Shown in pieces: positions 26,492 to 36,527 of a stretch of 64,000 nt of DNA. Made by a program: the position numbers and the translations under genes. Source of the DNA: Carettochelys insculpta. Taxonomy: Eukaryota > Chordata > Testudines > Carettochelyidae. Each line of letters starts with the position of its first letter. Position 1 is the first letter of the stretch. The notes under the pieces are model-generated. The model was not told the origin of the DNA and did no database searches. It saw only the letters and a program-made list of their open reading frames with translations. Location of the stretch: the NCBI RefSeq assembly GCF_033958435.1, contig NC_134140.1:59055001-59119000 (forward strand), written 5' to 3'.

Positions 26492-27059
26492 CCGCGGTGT
26501 CCAACAGCAATTCAGAGCTTGCCACACTTGTGATTGTTGTCTTTCCATATTCACCACATTATATTATACAAAACTTTATTAAATAATATAAGAATATTGG
26601 AAGGTAAATAAATACCCTGCCCCAGAGCCAGGCACCCCCACCCACCCCACCACGCTCTAGCTGAATACCCTCCCCCAGAGCCAGGCACTCGCCTGCCCTC
26701 CCACCCCCCACCATTCTAATTCAGTGCCAGCAACTCACCAAACATGCCAGGGCCGCTGGCAGCCAGAGCTGCCACCAGAGCTGCTGCCAGGGCCACCGCC
26801 AGAGCCGCTGCCAGAGTTTCTGCCACCACACACTTCTCCCACCAAGCAGTGGGACGCGTGTGCGGAGCAGGCAGGCAGCACTCCCCATGTGCGGCTCTCA
26901 GGAGGAGCCCCATTTAAAGGCTCCAGGAGCTACATACGGCTTATGAGATGTGTATTGGCCACCCTGTCTTATGAATTAGGTATGTGTGCATTCACCACTC
27001 CACAACGTTGTGTCCTATTTGCCAAATGTGGTGAGTAGCGAACATATTGAACACTGTGG
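26492..27059. mobile_element. Non-autonomous hAT-type element
   Basis: Starts CCGCGGTGTCCAAC and ends with inverted TTGAACACTGTGG. Flanked by ctctaggt (26,484-26,491) and ctctaggc (27,060-27,067), a near-perfect 8-bp duplication. The GC-rich, Ala/Pro-coding middle gives chance frames. Same end family as 53,771-54,299 and 61,862-62,375. Confidence 0.78.
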
Positions 27060-28109
27060 CTCTAGGCTGTATGTATTCAGACTGGGATGAAGATGGCCCA
27101 TTCTTGGTATCTGTTAGTGCCACCACTCTGTGGAACCAAAGATCCAAGTTGGTCTTTGCTGTTATGGAGAAGGGCTGGAAATCACACATGTACCATCCAG
27201 AGGAAGATCCGCAGTACGAAAGGCATGGTTGAGCCGGAAAGGTTCTATGTCATTTCCTACACACCCTGAAATGTGGACTATACATATGTGTGTCTTTTTT
27301 AACTTTGCTGTGAAGGTGGGTGTGGTACACGTCACATGGATGAGATGGCCATATTCTGTGTTGTCTTTCCTAGACCGGGTGTCAGCAGTCCCTTCACCAC
27401 TACTTTCCTTGAATACCCCATCCATATTTTGAAACAATTGTATATGCTTAATAGTGGCTTGGAGCTGATTGGGATCATCCTGCCACCTATTGACTCTGAC
27501 CCGTCATATAGAGGAAGATGGGGAAGTACTCTCCCTTTCTTACCTTTCCTTTTTGCCCACCAGATTCCTCGGTTTGCCCTTACCATCCGACACTAAATTT
27601 AAGAAGGAAGTGTTGTCCAGACAGCTGTTACTCTATGGGGGCAATTCTCTCCAGACAGATAGGGATATCATTTGGAAACTTTGTAGTGTTGAAACTCGGT
27701 TTCCAGAACTCCCTGCTTTTTAATTCCCACTGAAAGGACACTTAATTTGGTTAAGAAATTGATAATGAGCACTTCATGCCCGGGATGGCTGGATGACATT
27801 TTTTGTCCTCTTTCTGTATAATAACTCAAATTTAACTTTAAAAAAACTTTATATTAATGTTTTTTTCCAGGGGGAGAACAAAAGTACAAGTGAAACTACG
27901 AGCAACATTTGGCCTTCACTCATCAAGTTCAGATGAAGATCTCATTTTTAAATATTAACTGTGTAGGTTTTGTAATCCCAGAAATGTCACTGGGACAGAT
28001 TTTATTCTCATGCATGCCACTGGTAAATCTAAAGTAATTCTAGCGAGGTTAATGCAGTTATTCTGGAGATAGAGTTGTCACTAAAAACAAAAAATCTGTC
28101 CTGTTGACT

Positions 28110-29163
28110 GTATGCCTATGTCTACATGACAACCCCATTTCAAAATGGCTATTTCAAAATATCTTATATTGAAGTAACACAACCACACACAAAATACATT
28201 TTGAGATAGCAGCCAGCTATTTTGAAATAGCATTTCTGGGTCCATAGTGCTATTTTGAAATACACTCATCCCTCGTTTAACAAGTACTTTACTTATGAGT
28301 ACTCGCTAAAACAAGGGACACATATACCTACCACTGTTCACTATGTGAGTGAACTTGCCCCGCTCATACGAGCCAGCCACAGGGTCCCTGTCTAGGGCAC
28401 AGGGAGACCTGCAGCCCTGCGGCTGGAGCCAAGCCAGCTGCGGGGTCCCTGGCTGGGGCACGGGGAGATCCGCAGCCCCGCCCAGCCTAATCCCAATGCT
28501 CCCCCTGCGGCAACTCCCCACGCACCCCACCTCCCTGCCCCGCTCGGTCCCAACATTCTTCCAGCCTACAGCTCCCCAAGCAACGCCCCCACTCGCTCCC
28601 AGCACCCACCCCATCCTGTTCCAAACCCCCCCACACCCGCCGCATCCTCCCCGCCAGGTACCTGTGCTGCAGCCTGGGGGAGCAAGCCGCCACCTCCACC
28701 ACAGGAGCTGCCTGCAGGTTTTAACCCTCCCTCCTGCTCATGCCCCCAAACTCTCCCCAGCCTTTAACCTTCTGCAACCTGCCCCCTACAATCCAAGGTT
28801 CACTTACCTTTCAAGAGCAGCGCCACATGCTGCCACTCCTTCACTGTGTTTGGAGCATTAGTAGCCAATCAGGCACTTTTACATGTATTTTAGTGGTAAT
28901 TTGATGTCCCTCTTACAAGTTTTCGCCTACGAGCAGAAAGTTGGGAACCAATTGTGCTCATATGGCAAGGGATGAGTGTAGTACCATTGGAGCCCACTAT
29001 GGCCCATTTTGAAATAGACATTATTCCTCAGGAAATAAGGTTTAACAGAATCAAAATAACACATCTGCTATTTCAAAATAACGTGTCCATCATATAGATG
29101 CTGCCAAAGTCGTTTCTAAATAAGTGCGGTTATTTCAAGATAATTTGGCCATGTAGACGTATG
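28110..29163. mobile_element. Degraded Harbinger-type MITE carrying a Tigger-like insert
   Basis: Left end tatgtctacatgacaa and inverted right end tacgtctacatggcca; arms rich in ttgaaata words. The interior is broken by a 716-bp element at 28,263-28,978. Confidence 0.65.
28263..28978. mobile_element. Tc1/mariner-Tigger-like non-autonomous element
   Basis: Ends CACTCATCCCTCG and inverted CAAGGGATGAGTG lie directly inside TA dinucleotides (28,261-28,262 and 28,979-28,980), the target duplication of the Tc1/mariner group. The GC-rich, proline-coding interior has 170-codon frames that look like chance. Nested in the MITE at 28,110-29,163. Confidence 0.75.
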
Positions 29164-29347
29164 TTATAACTCCAAAATATGTCCCACCCATTTCCTTTAG
29201 GAAAAAAATAAGCCTCTGATGCATAAGGATTAGGGCAGGAATGCTGTATTCTAGTTACTCCAGGAGGTATATACACTGCAGTGCTGGTCAGAGGATTGAG
29301 GGCTGACCCTGGACACTACATGGTTTTATGTGGTTTGTTTCTTGTAG

Positions 29348-29520
29348 GTGGAATATTTATGGGATGATCTCAGAAAAGAGTTTGAAGAGTAAGACCCTTT
29401 CCATACAAGCTTTGTAAGCAAAGAGGTTTTTAAAGACATTTTGACCAAGCTCTGTGTGCATCTTAATGAATATGAATGTGAAATGCTGGGAAAGAAATTT
29501 GAAAGCAATGGAGATGGATG
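29348..29520 (+). pseudogene. EFCAB6-like exon D with in-frame TAA
   Basis: Acceptor ttcttgtag, donor gtaagt. Reads VEYLWDDLRKEFEE, stop (29,390-29,392), DPFHTSFVSKEVFKDILTKL, then CVHLNEYECEMLGKKFESN. The residue lost to the stop sits just before the Asp that opens an EF loop, where Leu is usual; one base change (TTA to TAA) would explain it. 173 bp, ending two bases into a codon. Confidence 0.72.
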
Positions 29521-32500
29521 GTAAGTTAAACTTCATAAAAGAGTTAGAAGTTGATCTATAAATGTTTGTATGAGATCTAAGTGGAAGTCGATAAAACTGA
29601 AAAAACAGTAGGGGGTGTTAGATACGGTAAGGAACACAATGGGCTAATGCACTTGTTAAAGACAGGAATTTAAATTCTTGCTTAGGTCATTTGATTTTCT
29701 TGTTCTAGTCTCAACTGGATATTTTTTCCAAATCACAAAAATTTAGGACTCAGAGTCTCCGAATTTCCAGTTTCTGCTCAAAAGACAATCAGGTCTGGAT
29801 TAGAATGCATTTAGCAAGTCAGGTTTTAACTAGATTGGAAAAGTTGTGTTAGTAATTATTCACATTACCTGCACTGTCTGTACAGTGCTTATTAGTACAT
29901 TGCTTTTATGAGCAGCAAAATGCATCAAAACATTCACAGTGAAATTTTTAAAAATTAACAAATAATTCTTCTTTCAGAACTAAAGTTTTTGCAACCCATC
30001 AGTCATGTAGCAGCCTTACCTTTCAAATGTATCCCTTTGAAAGGGAAAGATAAGGAGTCTCCAAACCCAGGCTTACAGTAGTCTTAAAATGAGAGCTAAT
30101 ATGACCCTTGACATTCATAAAATAAATATGATAATATGAATGTCTAACTCATAATTCCCCTCCTCCAGGTACAAAATAAACTGCTCTCTTTGTACTGGTA
30201 CAAAAATTCAAATTCCCTGTTCCTCTCAGTGATGTTGCAAGGTTAACGTTCCATAACAATAACATGGGAATTTCACCATTTTCCGAAGCCTAGACTGCAC
30301 TGGAAAAGGTCCCCTAGTCTAGCTGTTTGGGTATGAATATAATGGCGTACCCCTCTACTGCAGATGTCATTTATCAGGGGTTTTGGCGCCTTACACAAAC
30401 TATGACTTTTGCACTCCTCAGTCGCACATTCTGTATAGAGACAAATGAGAAGTATAGAATGAAATTTTACCTTTATTTATTTGGCATTCAAAATGAACAA
30501 TGTAAAAATTAAAATAAATATTATATAGATTTTTTCTTCTACTTTTCTTTAATCCTGACATAATTATACTGTAAAGGTAAACTGCCCAGGAGCTGACACT
30601 TTAACCCTTTTGAGTTGTACACAGTGTTTCTGGTCAGTGCTATAAACAGTTGCATTTCAAGCTGGAACTCTTTTCCTTCCAAAGGAACTGATTTTTGGGA
30701 AGCTATAAAAATCTTTATTCCTTCATACTGAATGAGGTCTTTTTACAAGTTGTAACCTTGTGCAGGACTTTACAATTACTTTAATACTAATAATCTACAA
30801 GAAATACACAATCTTAATCTTACAAGTATTTGTGGTTCTCCTTTTACAATCTTCTTAAACCTCTTACCAATTTTTTCAAGTCCAACACAACACAAATTTG
30901 GTCACAGAATCTTTGCAATCATGGTGGGTAACACAGCAGAACAGCTGTTGCAGGTCTCTGACCAGCCTTCACTAAGCAGCAAACAACAGTGGTTTAGCTG
31001 TATGACTGGCCAACACTGAGCTACTCAGAATGACTGAACTGCCAGACCTCACATCTGGGCAGCAAACCCAGGCGGTGCTCTTTGGGAGATATGCCGTGAC
31101 ACATTTTGACTGTATTTATGTACACAGCCGTGCTCTACAATGTGAGATAAATAATGTAACTCAACTTCTGACATGGCAATGATGCACTGTTTTACAAGTA
31201 CAATATTTTGATACTTTTGTTTATAAGAAATAATGGATTTATATATTTTTAATAGAGAAAAAATTCACTTCCATCTACTTCGGTGCTCCTTAAAGCCTGG
31301 TGCTCTAGGTGACCACCTAGATCACCTGTATGGTTGGGCCACTGCTGCAGTTTATAATGGGGGAAAGGGTGCTTTTGCTGGTAGTTTATACTAGCTCCCT
31401 GAAGACAGTGATTATATCTTCAAAAGCACTTTTATGCTGGTATAAGAACATCTGCAGAAAGGCTTTTGCTGGAATAGTAATGTAAAATAATAATACGCTG
31501 CTAACCAGCATTGCTACACTGGCAAAAGATTTTATGTCAACTTCTAACCCATTTCCTTCTGTCTTTACCTCACACTCTTCTATTTCCTTCCCTGTACAAT
31601 ACAAGACTGTCCTGGTTTCTCCATCCTTAGAGTCATTTTTACCTGACATGATTCTGGCCCTCACTAGATAGCTAACTTCATCTTTTTTGTGTTGCACTTT
31701 CCATTGTCTAAGCTTGCTTTACCATGATTTCCAGCTTTCCCACCGCGTCTCCCTCAATTGTCTCTATGCTCCCTTCTGCATAGTTCCAAACTTATGAACA
31801 CCTTACCTTTCTGGATCTGGTCTGTACACCCGCTGCCCTCTCCTCTTTTACATCCCTGTTGAAAGCTCACTTCTTTCAAGGTGCTTGCAAGTAATTTGCC
31901 AGGTAATTATCTTACTACTTTATTCTATCTGAAATGCTGACAGACCTGGGTTGCCAGCACCAGGGATAGAACCTGAGAGCATAGGGTCTAAAGCCCTGCA
32001 TTCTACCACATGAGCTAAAGGTTAGGTGACTCTCAGCTGAGGCTGTAGAGCAGAGGCTTCACTCACCCCATATGAGGTCTCAGTGCCGCTGGGTACTGCA
32101 TATCCATGTGTCACCAGTTGAAGTATTGCTTGATTCACAGTGCTGCACACTAACATTTGCAGGATAACAGCTTCCTCTTAAATGTTGTCCCAACTTTTCC
32201 TCCCCTTCCCTTCCCTCCTCCTTCTTACCCTTCACTGAATCTTGTTTGAAATACATGTGAAAGTTCTTCATGGCAGAGAGGTCCTTTATCTATATGGGAT
32301 GGAGCTCTTCATATTTTGGGTCCTGTTAGAATTTTAAAAAGGAATACATTTACAAGATGGACTTTATATCAGCAGCCATAGAATTTCATGCTTAGTGATG
32401 CAGAATAGATGGCTAGATGTCGAACTGCTTGATTTGCATGGGCAAGCATGAAAATTTTGCATTCAAATGATCACACACATGAGATTTAAGTACAGTACAC

Positions 32501-32625
32501 AGATTTTGAGAATGATAGAAAATTTGGAACACGGTATTCAAATGGGGAAGATGAATTAAATTACCATACAGGTAGTTTTGTAGTAGCCTGTGGACATATG
32601 TCTTTTTCATTTGATTTCCTTTAAG
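29521..32625. other. Intron region of the EF-hand pseudogene
   Basis: AT-rich DNA between exons D and E. The only recognised element is the SINE at 31,945-32,060. No other exon-like segment fits the phase. Confidence 0.5.
31945..32060 (-). mobile_element. tRNA-derived SINE copy
   Basis: Read on the - strand it gives ttagctcatgtggtagaatg (pol III A-box-like) and GGTTCTATCCC (B-box-like, 31,963-31,973), with the upstream body gaagcctctgctctacagcc. The same body and boxes occur at 61,666-61,800 and 62,433-62,580. Confidence 0.65.
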
Positions 32626-32788
32626 TGTTTCATACCTGGAGTTTCTGAAGCCATTAAGGAGACAAAGATGGAAGAATTGGAATAATGTGGCTGCTGTTAT
32701 GCAGGCCTTTCAGGGTGAGATGGACCAATCGCACACAGTACTGCACTCTGCAGAACTGGGTGGTCTAACAACCAGACTACGAAAAAAG
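32626..32788 (+). pseudogene. EFCAB6-like exon E with lost splice donor
   Basis: Acceptor tttcctttaag. Continues the frame of exon D to give an EF loop spanning the junction (ESNGDGCVSYLE), then FLKPLRRQRWKNWNNVAAVM and SAELGGLTTRLRKK. The exon should end at AAAAAG followed by GTATGA, but the sequence reads ATATGA at 32,789-32,794. Without splicing, translation stops two codons later (ATA TGA). Confidence 0.7.
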
Positions 32789-33035
32789 ATATGATGGCTA
32801 TCTTGGGTGGTGGCTTTACTTTTAAATGTGAATTCTTATTCATTTTAAATTGATTAGCTACCAGTCTATGTGTGTTTACAAATGAAGTGGATCTTTATTG
32901 TTCATGGGCAGCAGACCTATCAGATGAGATGAAGCAGGAGCTTTACTTTGCTGAGTCAGTGGGAGACGTACTAAACTTGATATTACACTTTATGTATTAC
33001 CATGGATATTGGTGATACCTTTGAAATATCTTAGT

Positions 33036-33698
33036 GTATCGGGGCATTTGCGCCCCTCTGGTACCTAAGGGTTAAAACAGCCCTAGGAGAGGGCTGGTAT
33101 TGGGAACCAATCACAAGCAGGCATGAGATAGCCAATCAAGGCCTGGCTGAATCCTATAAGAAGGGCTCCTGAACTTTTTCTCCAGCTCTGCAGGGAGAAG
33201 GCCCTAGCTGCCTGCTAGCAGGGGTATCTTGGACAGAGAAGTGGTAGAGGAAGGCAGGGAGAGCCAGGGAAGTACATGCCTGAATAAACCAGGGAGAAAC
33301 TAGGGCTTCAGAGGAGCAGCCAGAGCAGGAATAGGCAGCAGGTGCAACTTCCCTTGCAAAAGATAAAGTGGCCAGTTCAGACTGCCGTTTGCTCCTGAGG
33401 GTAGGGGCTAGATGCTGAACAGCAATGGGTCACTGAAACAAAGTGGATTTAGGATTAATGGGGTTCTCCTGGAGGATAGAAATGCAGATGTGGGCACCGA
33501 CTGGAGGACAGTACCCTTAGGGATGGGCATCATGGTCTGTGAAGGATGTGAGTCCTGACCAAGGTGGAAAGTGATGATAAGCAGGTAATAGAAGGCGAGA
33601 CACTGGTGAGAGTGGGTGCTCTGAGGCTGGACAGAGCTAATTCCTGAAGTGACCAGCAGGAGGCGTTGTGGTGGTGAATCACAAATTGCTACAATTAG
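33036..33698. mobile_element. Probable solo LTR
   Basis: A block of distinct composition starting tgtatcggggcatttgcgcc and ending near aattgctaca, with a TATA-like cctataagaagg at about 33,150 and a downstream purine-rich part. Short ttag words lie on each side, but the duplication is not certain. No internal retroviral coding sequence adjoins. It lies in the last intron of the EF-hand pseudogene. Confidence 0.45.
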
Positions 33699-34517
33699 AA
33701 GACTTAGTAGATAAACACAGTTATTCTGCGCCTATGCATACATGGTATTTTACTATTAAGCAGACCCTTCCAGAGTGTGAGAACAAGCCACTGTTGTCAA
33801 ACTGTAGAGCATTTTTTCTTCTAGTGGTATGAGGTTGAGATCCTATATGACAGCTTCCAGGAACTTCCACTTGTCATGAATGAAATAATAAGGAAGACTC
33901 CTTGAAGGAAAATACCACAGGGATGAATTCCAGAAGGGGCATGATGAAATACATCTCCAGTGAAGGTCGGCCAGTAAAACATATTTCAGTAAATGTGCCT
34001 AGCCCATGTTCAGGAGCAAAAGCGGGGAAGTCTCCTGGGCTCTGTCAGCTTTCCCTGACTTTTACACCCTTACAAGAGCCAGCTGTATCTGGGCCTGGAT
34101 GCCAGTATTTTCAAACTTGTGTGCCTAAGTTTAGACGCCTAAATCCATATTAGGTATCTAGGTGAGTGACCTGATTTGTCAAGAGCAACTGCCACTAACT
34201 TCAGTTAGAATTTTGAAAATCTAAAACCTTATTTAGGGTTCTGAGTATAGAAGCATAACAGGCAATCATTTTTGAAAAGTGTTGCATTAATGTTCATGGA
34301 GCAATAAAGTGTGCAAATGATAATGTGTGAACCTTGCCAGTGTGCTGACCTGTGTAAGTGCACAGATATGTATAGTAAAAAATGCTGCCTCAGATCTCAC
34401 CATTTGGTATTTCAGGTGAAATATTAAGAAGGACATTGTGCTTGACAGTACATAGTGATGTGGTTGTTATTTCATTGTGGTAATTCAACATCCTAATTGT
34501 TTTCTTTACGGCTATAG

Positions 34518-34775
34518 TTATGAGGGGAGTGGAAGACCCTTCAAAGAGCCTTTAAGAAGTTGGATATTGACAGTAACGGCTACCTCTCCTTGCCAGAATT
34601 CAGATCTCTCCTGAAGCTCTGTAACCTTCTGCTGGATAAGGGTGAGGTCCACCACATTCTGTCAAAGTTTGATCCCAACCTGGGTGGACGAATTGATTAC
34701 AAGTCCTTTTTGGAAGAAACTTGCAAAAAAGGCCAACCACTTAGTGCCAAAAATTCTACCACAAACCCACAATAA
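34518..34775 (+). pseudogene. EFCAB6-like terminal exon F with TGA
   Basis: Acceptor ttacggctatag. Reads L, stop (TGA 34,521-34,523), GEWKTLQRAFKKLDIDSNGY, then LSLPEFRSLLKLCNLLLDKG. The loop D-I-D-S-N-G-Y-L-S-L-P-E is a canonical calcium-binding EF hand. A second unit (FDPNLGGRIDYKSFLEE) lacks the acidic residue at loop position 12. Natural stop at 34,773-34,775. The TGA is consistent with a CGA to TGA change at a CpG. Confidence 0.72.
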
Positions 34776-34776
34776 A
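34771..34776 (+). promoter_or_regulatory. AATAAA overlapping the pseudogene's stop codon
   Basis: AATAAA overlaps the terminal TAA of the EF-hand pseudogene. It could have been its polyadenylation signal with a very short 3' UTR, although such words are common in AT-rich DNA. Confidence 0.3.
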
Positions 34777-35770
34777 ATAATTTAGAGTATTTTTGTGAGT
34801 AAAAGAGGAAGAATGGCATCTGCAACAGCTGTTTATCCTTCCAGCTAAGTCATTTGCTTCTCCTAGAAGTGTGCATCTCTGCTTTTTGTCTTTTGGCTAC
34901 TCATGAGTTGCCCACGGTATTTCTGTTTGTTTTGTAGGAGGATAACAACAGAGAAAGCAGAGTGTGAAGCTGAGTATAAAACAAAGGCCATGCTATATTT
35001 AAAATGTAATTCAAGGAAACTAACTTTCTCAAATATTCTCAAAGATAGAGGTAAGGATGCAGCTTAGAGATATGCTGATTTTAATTAAATAAATAAATAA
35101 AACTTTCAGTGACCCTGCCAGGTAGATTTTTTCTCCTTAGGCTGCTATGATAATGAGAGAGTCCCTTTGATCTCATGGGCAGTTGGATCAGGTCCTTTGT
35201 GTTTAGCTAGAATTTGGCCCTTAATATAAACATAGGTTGTAAAGCTTAGTTGTCTTTTCCTTTATGTTAGAAAAGTATTTTCTCCATAGAATACAACAGG
35301 CAGAGGGCCCAGTTTGGTAGCACCTCTACATGTGACTTCACGGAGTGTTCCATGCTCAACACAGTTGTACAGTTAGACCTAAATTATTTGTTTCTTTTGT
35401 TGTGCAAATACATTTTCATACCTGTGTAAGCGCAGAGCTGGTTTGGCTAAATATGTGTACTCACTTAAACGTGTTATTTGTCTACCACTGATTTCAACTA
35501 ATCTTTGCTGATTTACATTACGTGAGGATCTGGCCAGTCAAGTCTGCGCAAAGTTATTGTTGTGAGTGAGGAATCCCTTTTGGTTTGCTTTAAACACGCT
35601 CTTCCCCTGCAACTACTCACTTGAAATCCATCATAAATAAAATGCCTTGGTTTTGATGACTTTGCAGGACCTTTCCTTCCAAAGTATTTTGAGAATCATG
35701 CAGGAGAAGATTAATTCCTGCAGTAGCTCCTTTTCCACATTCTTTCCCCTGCTTGTTATCTCATCTGGTT
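34777..35770. other. Intergenic DNA downstream of the EF-hand pseudogene
   Basis: No gene, RNA or clear repeat end recognised. Confidence 0.45.
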
Positions 35771-36527
35771 GGTCTATATGGCGTAGTTATTTCAAAATAA
35801 CTATCCTAGCATCTACATAATACAACTGCTATTTTGAAATACATTTGAAATAGCTGTTGACTTATTTAAAACTGGTAAACCTCATTCTATGCAGAACAGA
35901 GCCTATTTCGAAATAAGCCATGGTGCATCCAAAGGCACTATTTCAAAATAGGCTGCCTGTGTGTAGATGCTGTATTTTGAAATAGCTAAGTGCTATTGGC
36001 CGTGTCTACACGAGCCAAAAACTTCGAAATGTCCATGCAAATGGCCATTTTGAAGTTTACTAATGAAGTGCTGAAATACATATTCAGCGCTTCATTAGCA
36101 TGCGGGTGGCCACCGCACTTCAAAATTGACGTGGCTTGGTGCCGCGTGGCTCATCCAGACAGGGCTCCTTTTCAAAAGGACCCTGGCTACTTCGAAGTCC
36201 CCTTATTTCTATCTGCTCATAGGAATAAGGGGACTTGGAAGTAGCTGGGGTCCTTTTGTGAAGTAGCCGGGGTCCTTTTGTAAAGGAGCCCTGTCTGCAC
36301 GAGCCGTGCCAATTTCGACGTGCCGCGGCCGCCCACGTGCTAATGAGGCGCTGAATATATATTTCAGCGCTTCGTTAGTAAACTTCGAAATTTGCATGGC
36401 CATTTCGAAGTTTTTGGCTAGTGTAGACATAGCCATTTTGAAATCCATTTGTGTGTAGCAGTGAGATTTCAGAATAGTTATTCTGGAATAGCTTATTTTG
36501 GAGAAAGTCTGCTGTGTAGACATACTC
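35771..36527. mobile_element. Degraded MITE hosting a younger palindromic MITE
   Basis: Flanks at 35,771-35,997 and 36,435-36,527 share the ttgaaatag/tttcaaaata words of the 28,110 element and end with gtgtagacata on the right. The inner copy is at 35,998-36,434. The outer left end is poorly defined. Confidence 0.5.
35998..36434. mobile_element. Palindromic Harbinger-type MITE, 437 bp
   Basis: Almost its whole length is an inverted repeat of about 210 bp per arm: ggccgtgtctacacgagcc at the left matches ggctatgtctacactagcc read from the right, and the arms continue through cttcgaaat, gcgcttcattagca and the ccccttattcctatg word. ATT lies on both sides (3-bp duplication). A 23-bp part around ggggtccttttgt is duplicated in tandem near the centre (36,247-36,282). 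Confidence 0.82.

Larger units (their letters stand above)
23207..34775 (+). pseudogene. Decayed EF-hand gene, EFCAB6-like (C-terminal exons)
   Basis: Six segments with splice-site borders and mutually compatible phases join into one reading frame of EF-hand repeats: 23,207-23,348, 25,145-25,269, 25,593-25,836, 29,348-29,520, 32,626-32,788 and 34,518-34,775. The repeat style (helix, EF loop, then a YxEFL or FxEFVRH block) and the order resemble the C-terminal part of EFCAB6, a multi-EF-hand calcium-binding protein of testis and cilia. Name assigned from memory of the family. Breaks: TAA at 29,390-29,392, donor GT changed to AT at 32,789-32,790, and TGA at 34,521-34,523. Introns are kept, so this is not a processed copy. 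Upstream exons were not found in the window. It could also be a recently lost gene or a partial duplicate. Confidence 0.7.

Noticed and set aside
28349..28861. 170-codon proline-rich frame
   Set aside because: Lies wholly within a TA-flanked non-autonomous transposon; low-complexity, with an overlapping frame on the other strand.
33835..33904. Possible exon after ttttcttctag
   Set aside because: Open for about 22 codons then stops, no donor, and no EF-hand resemblance; the exon E to exon F phase does not need it.
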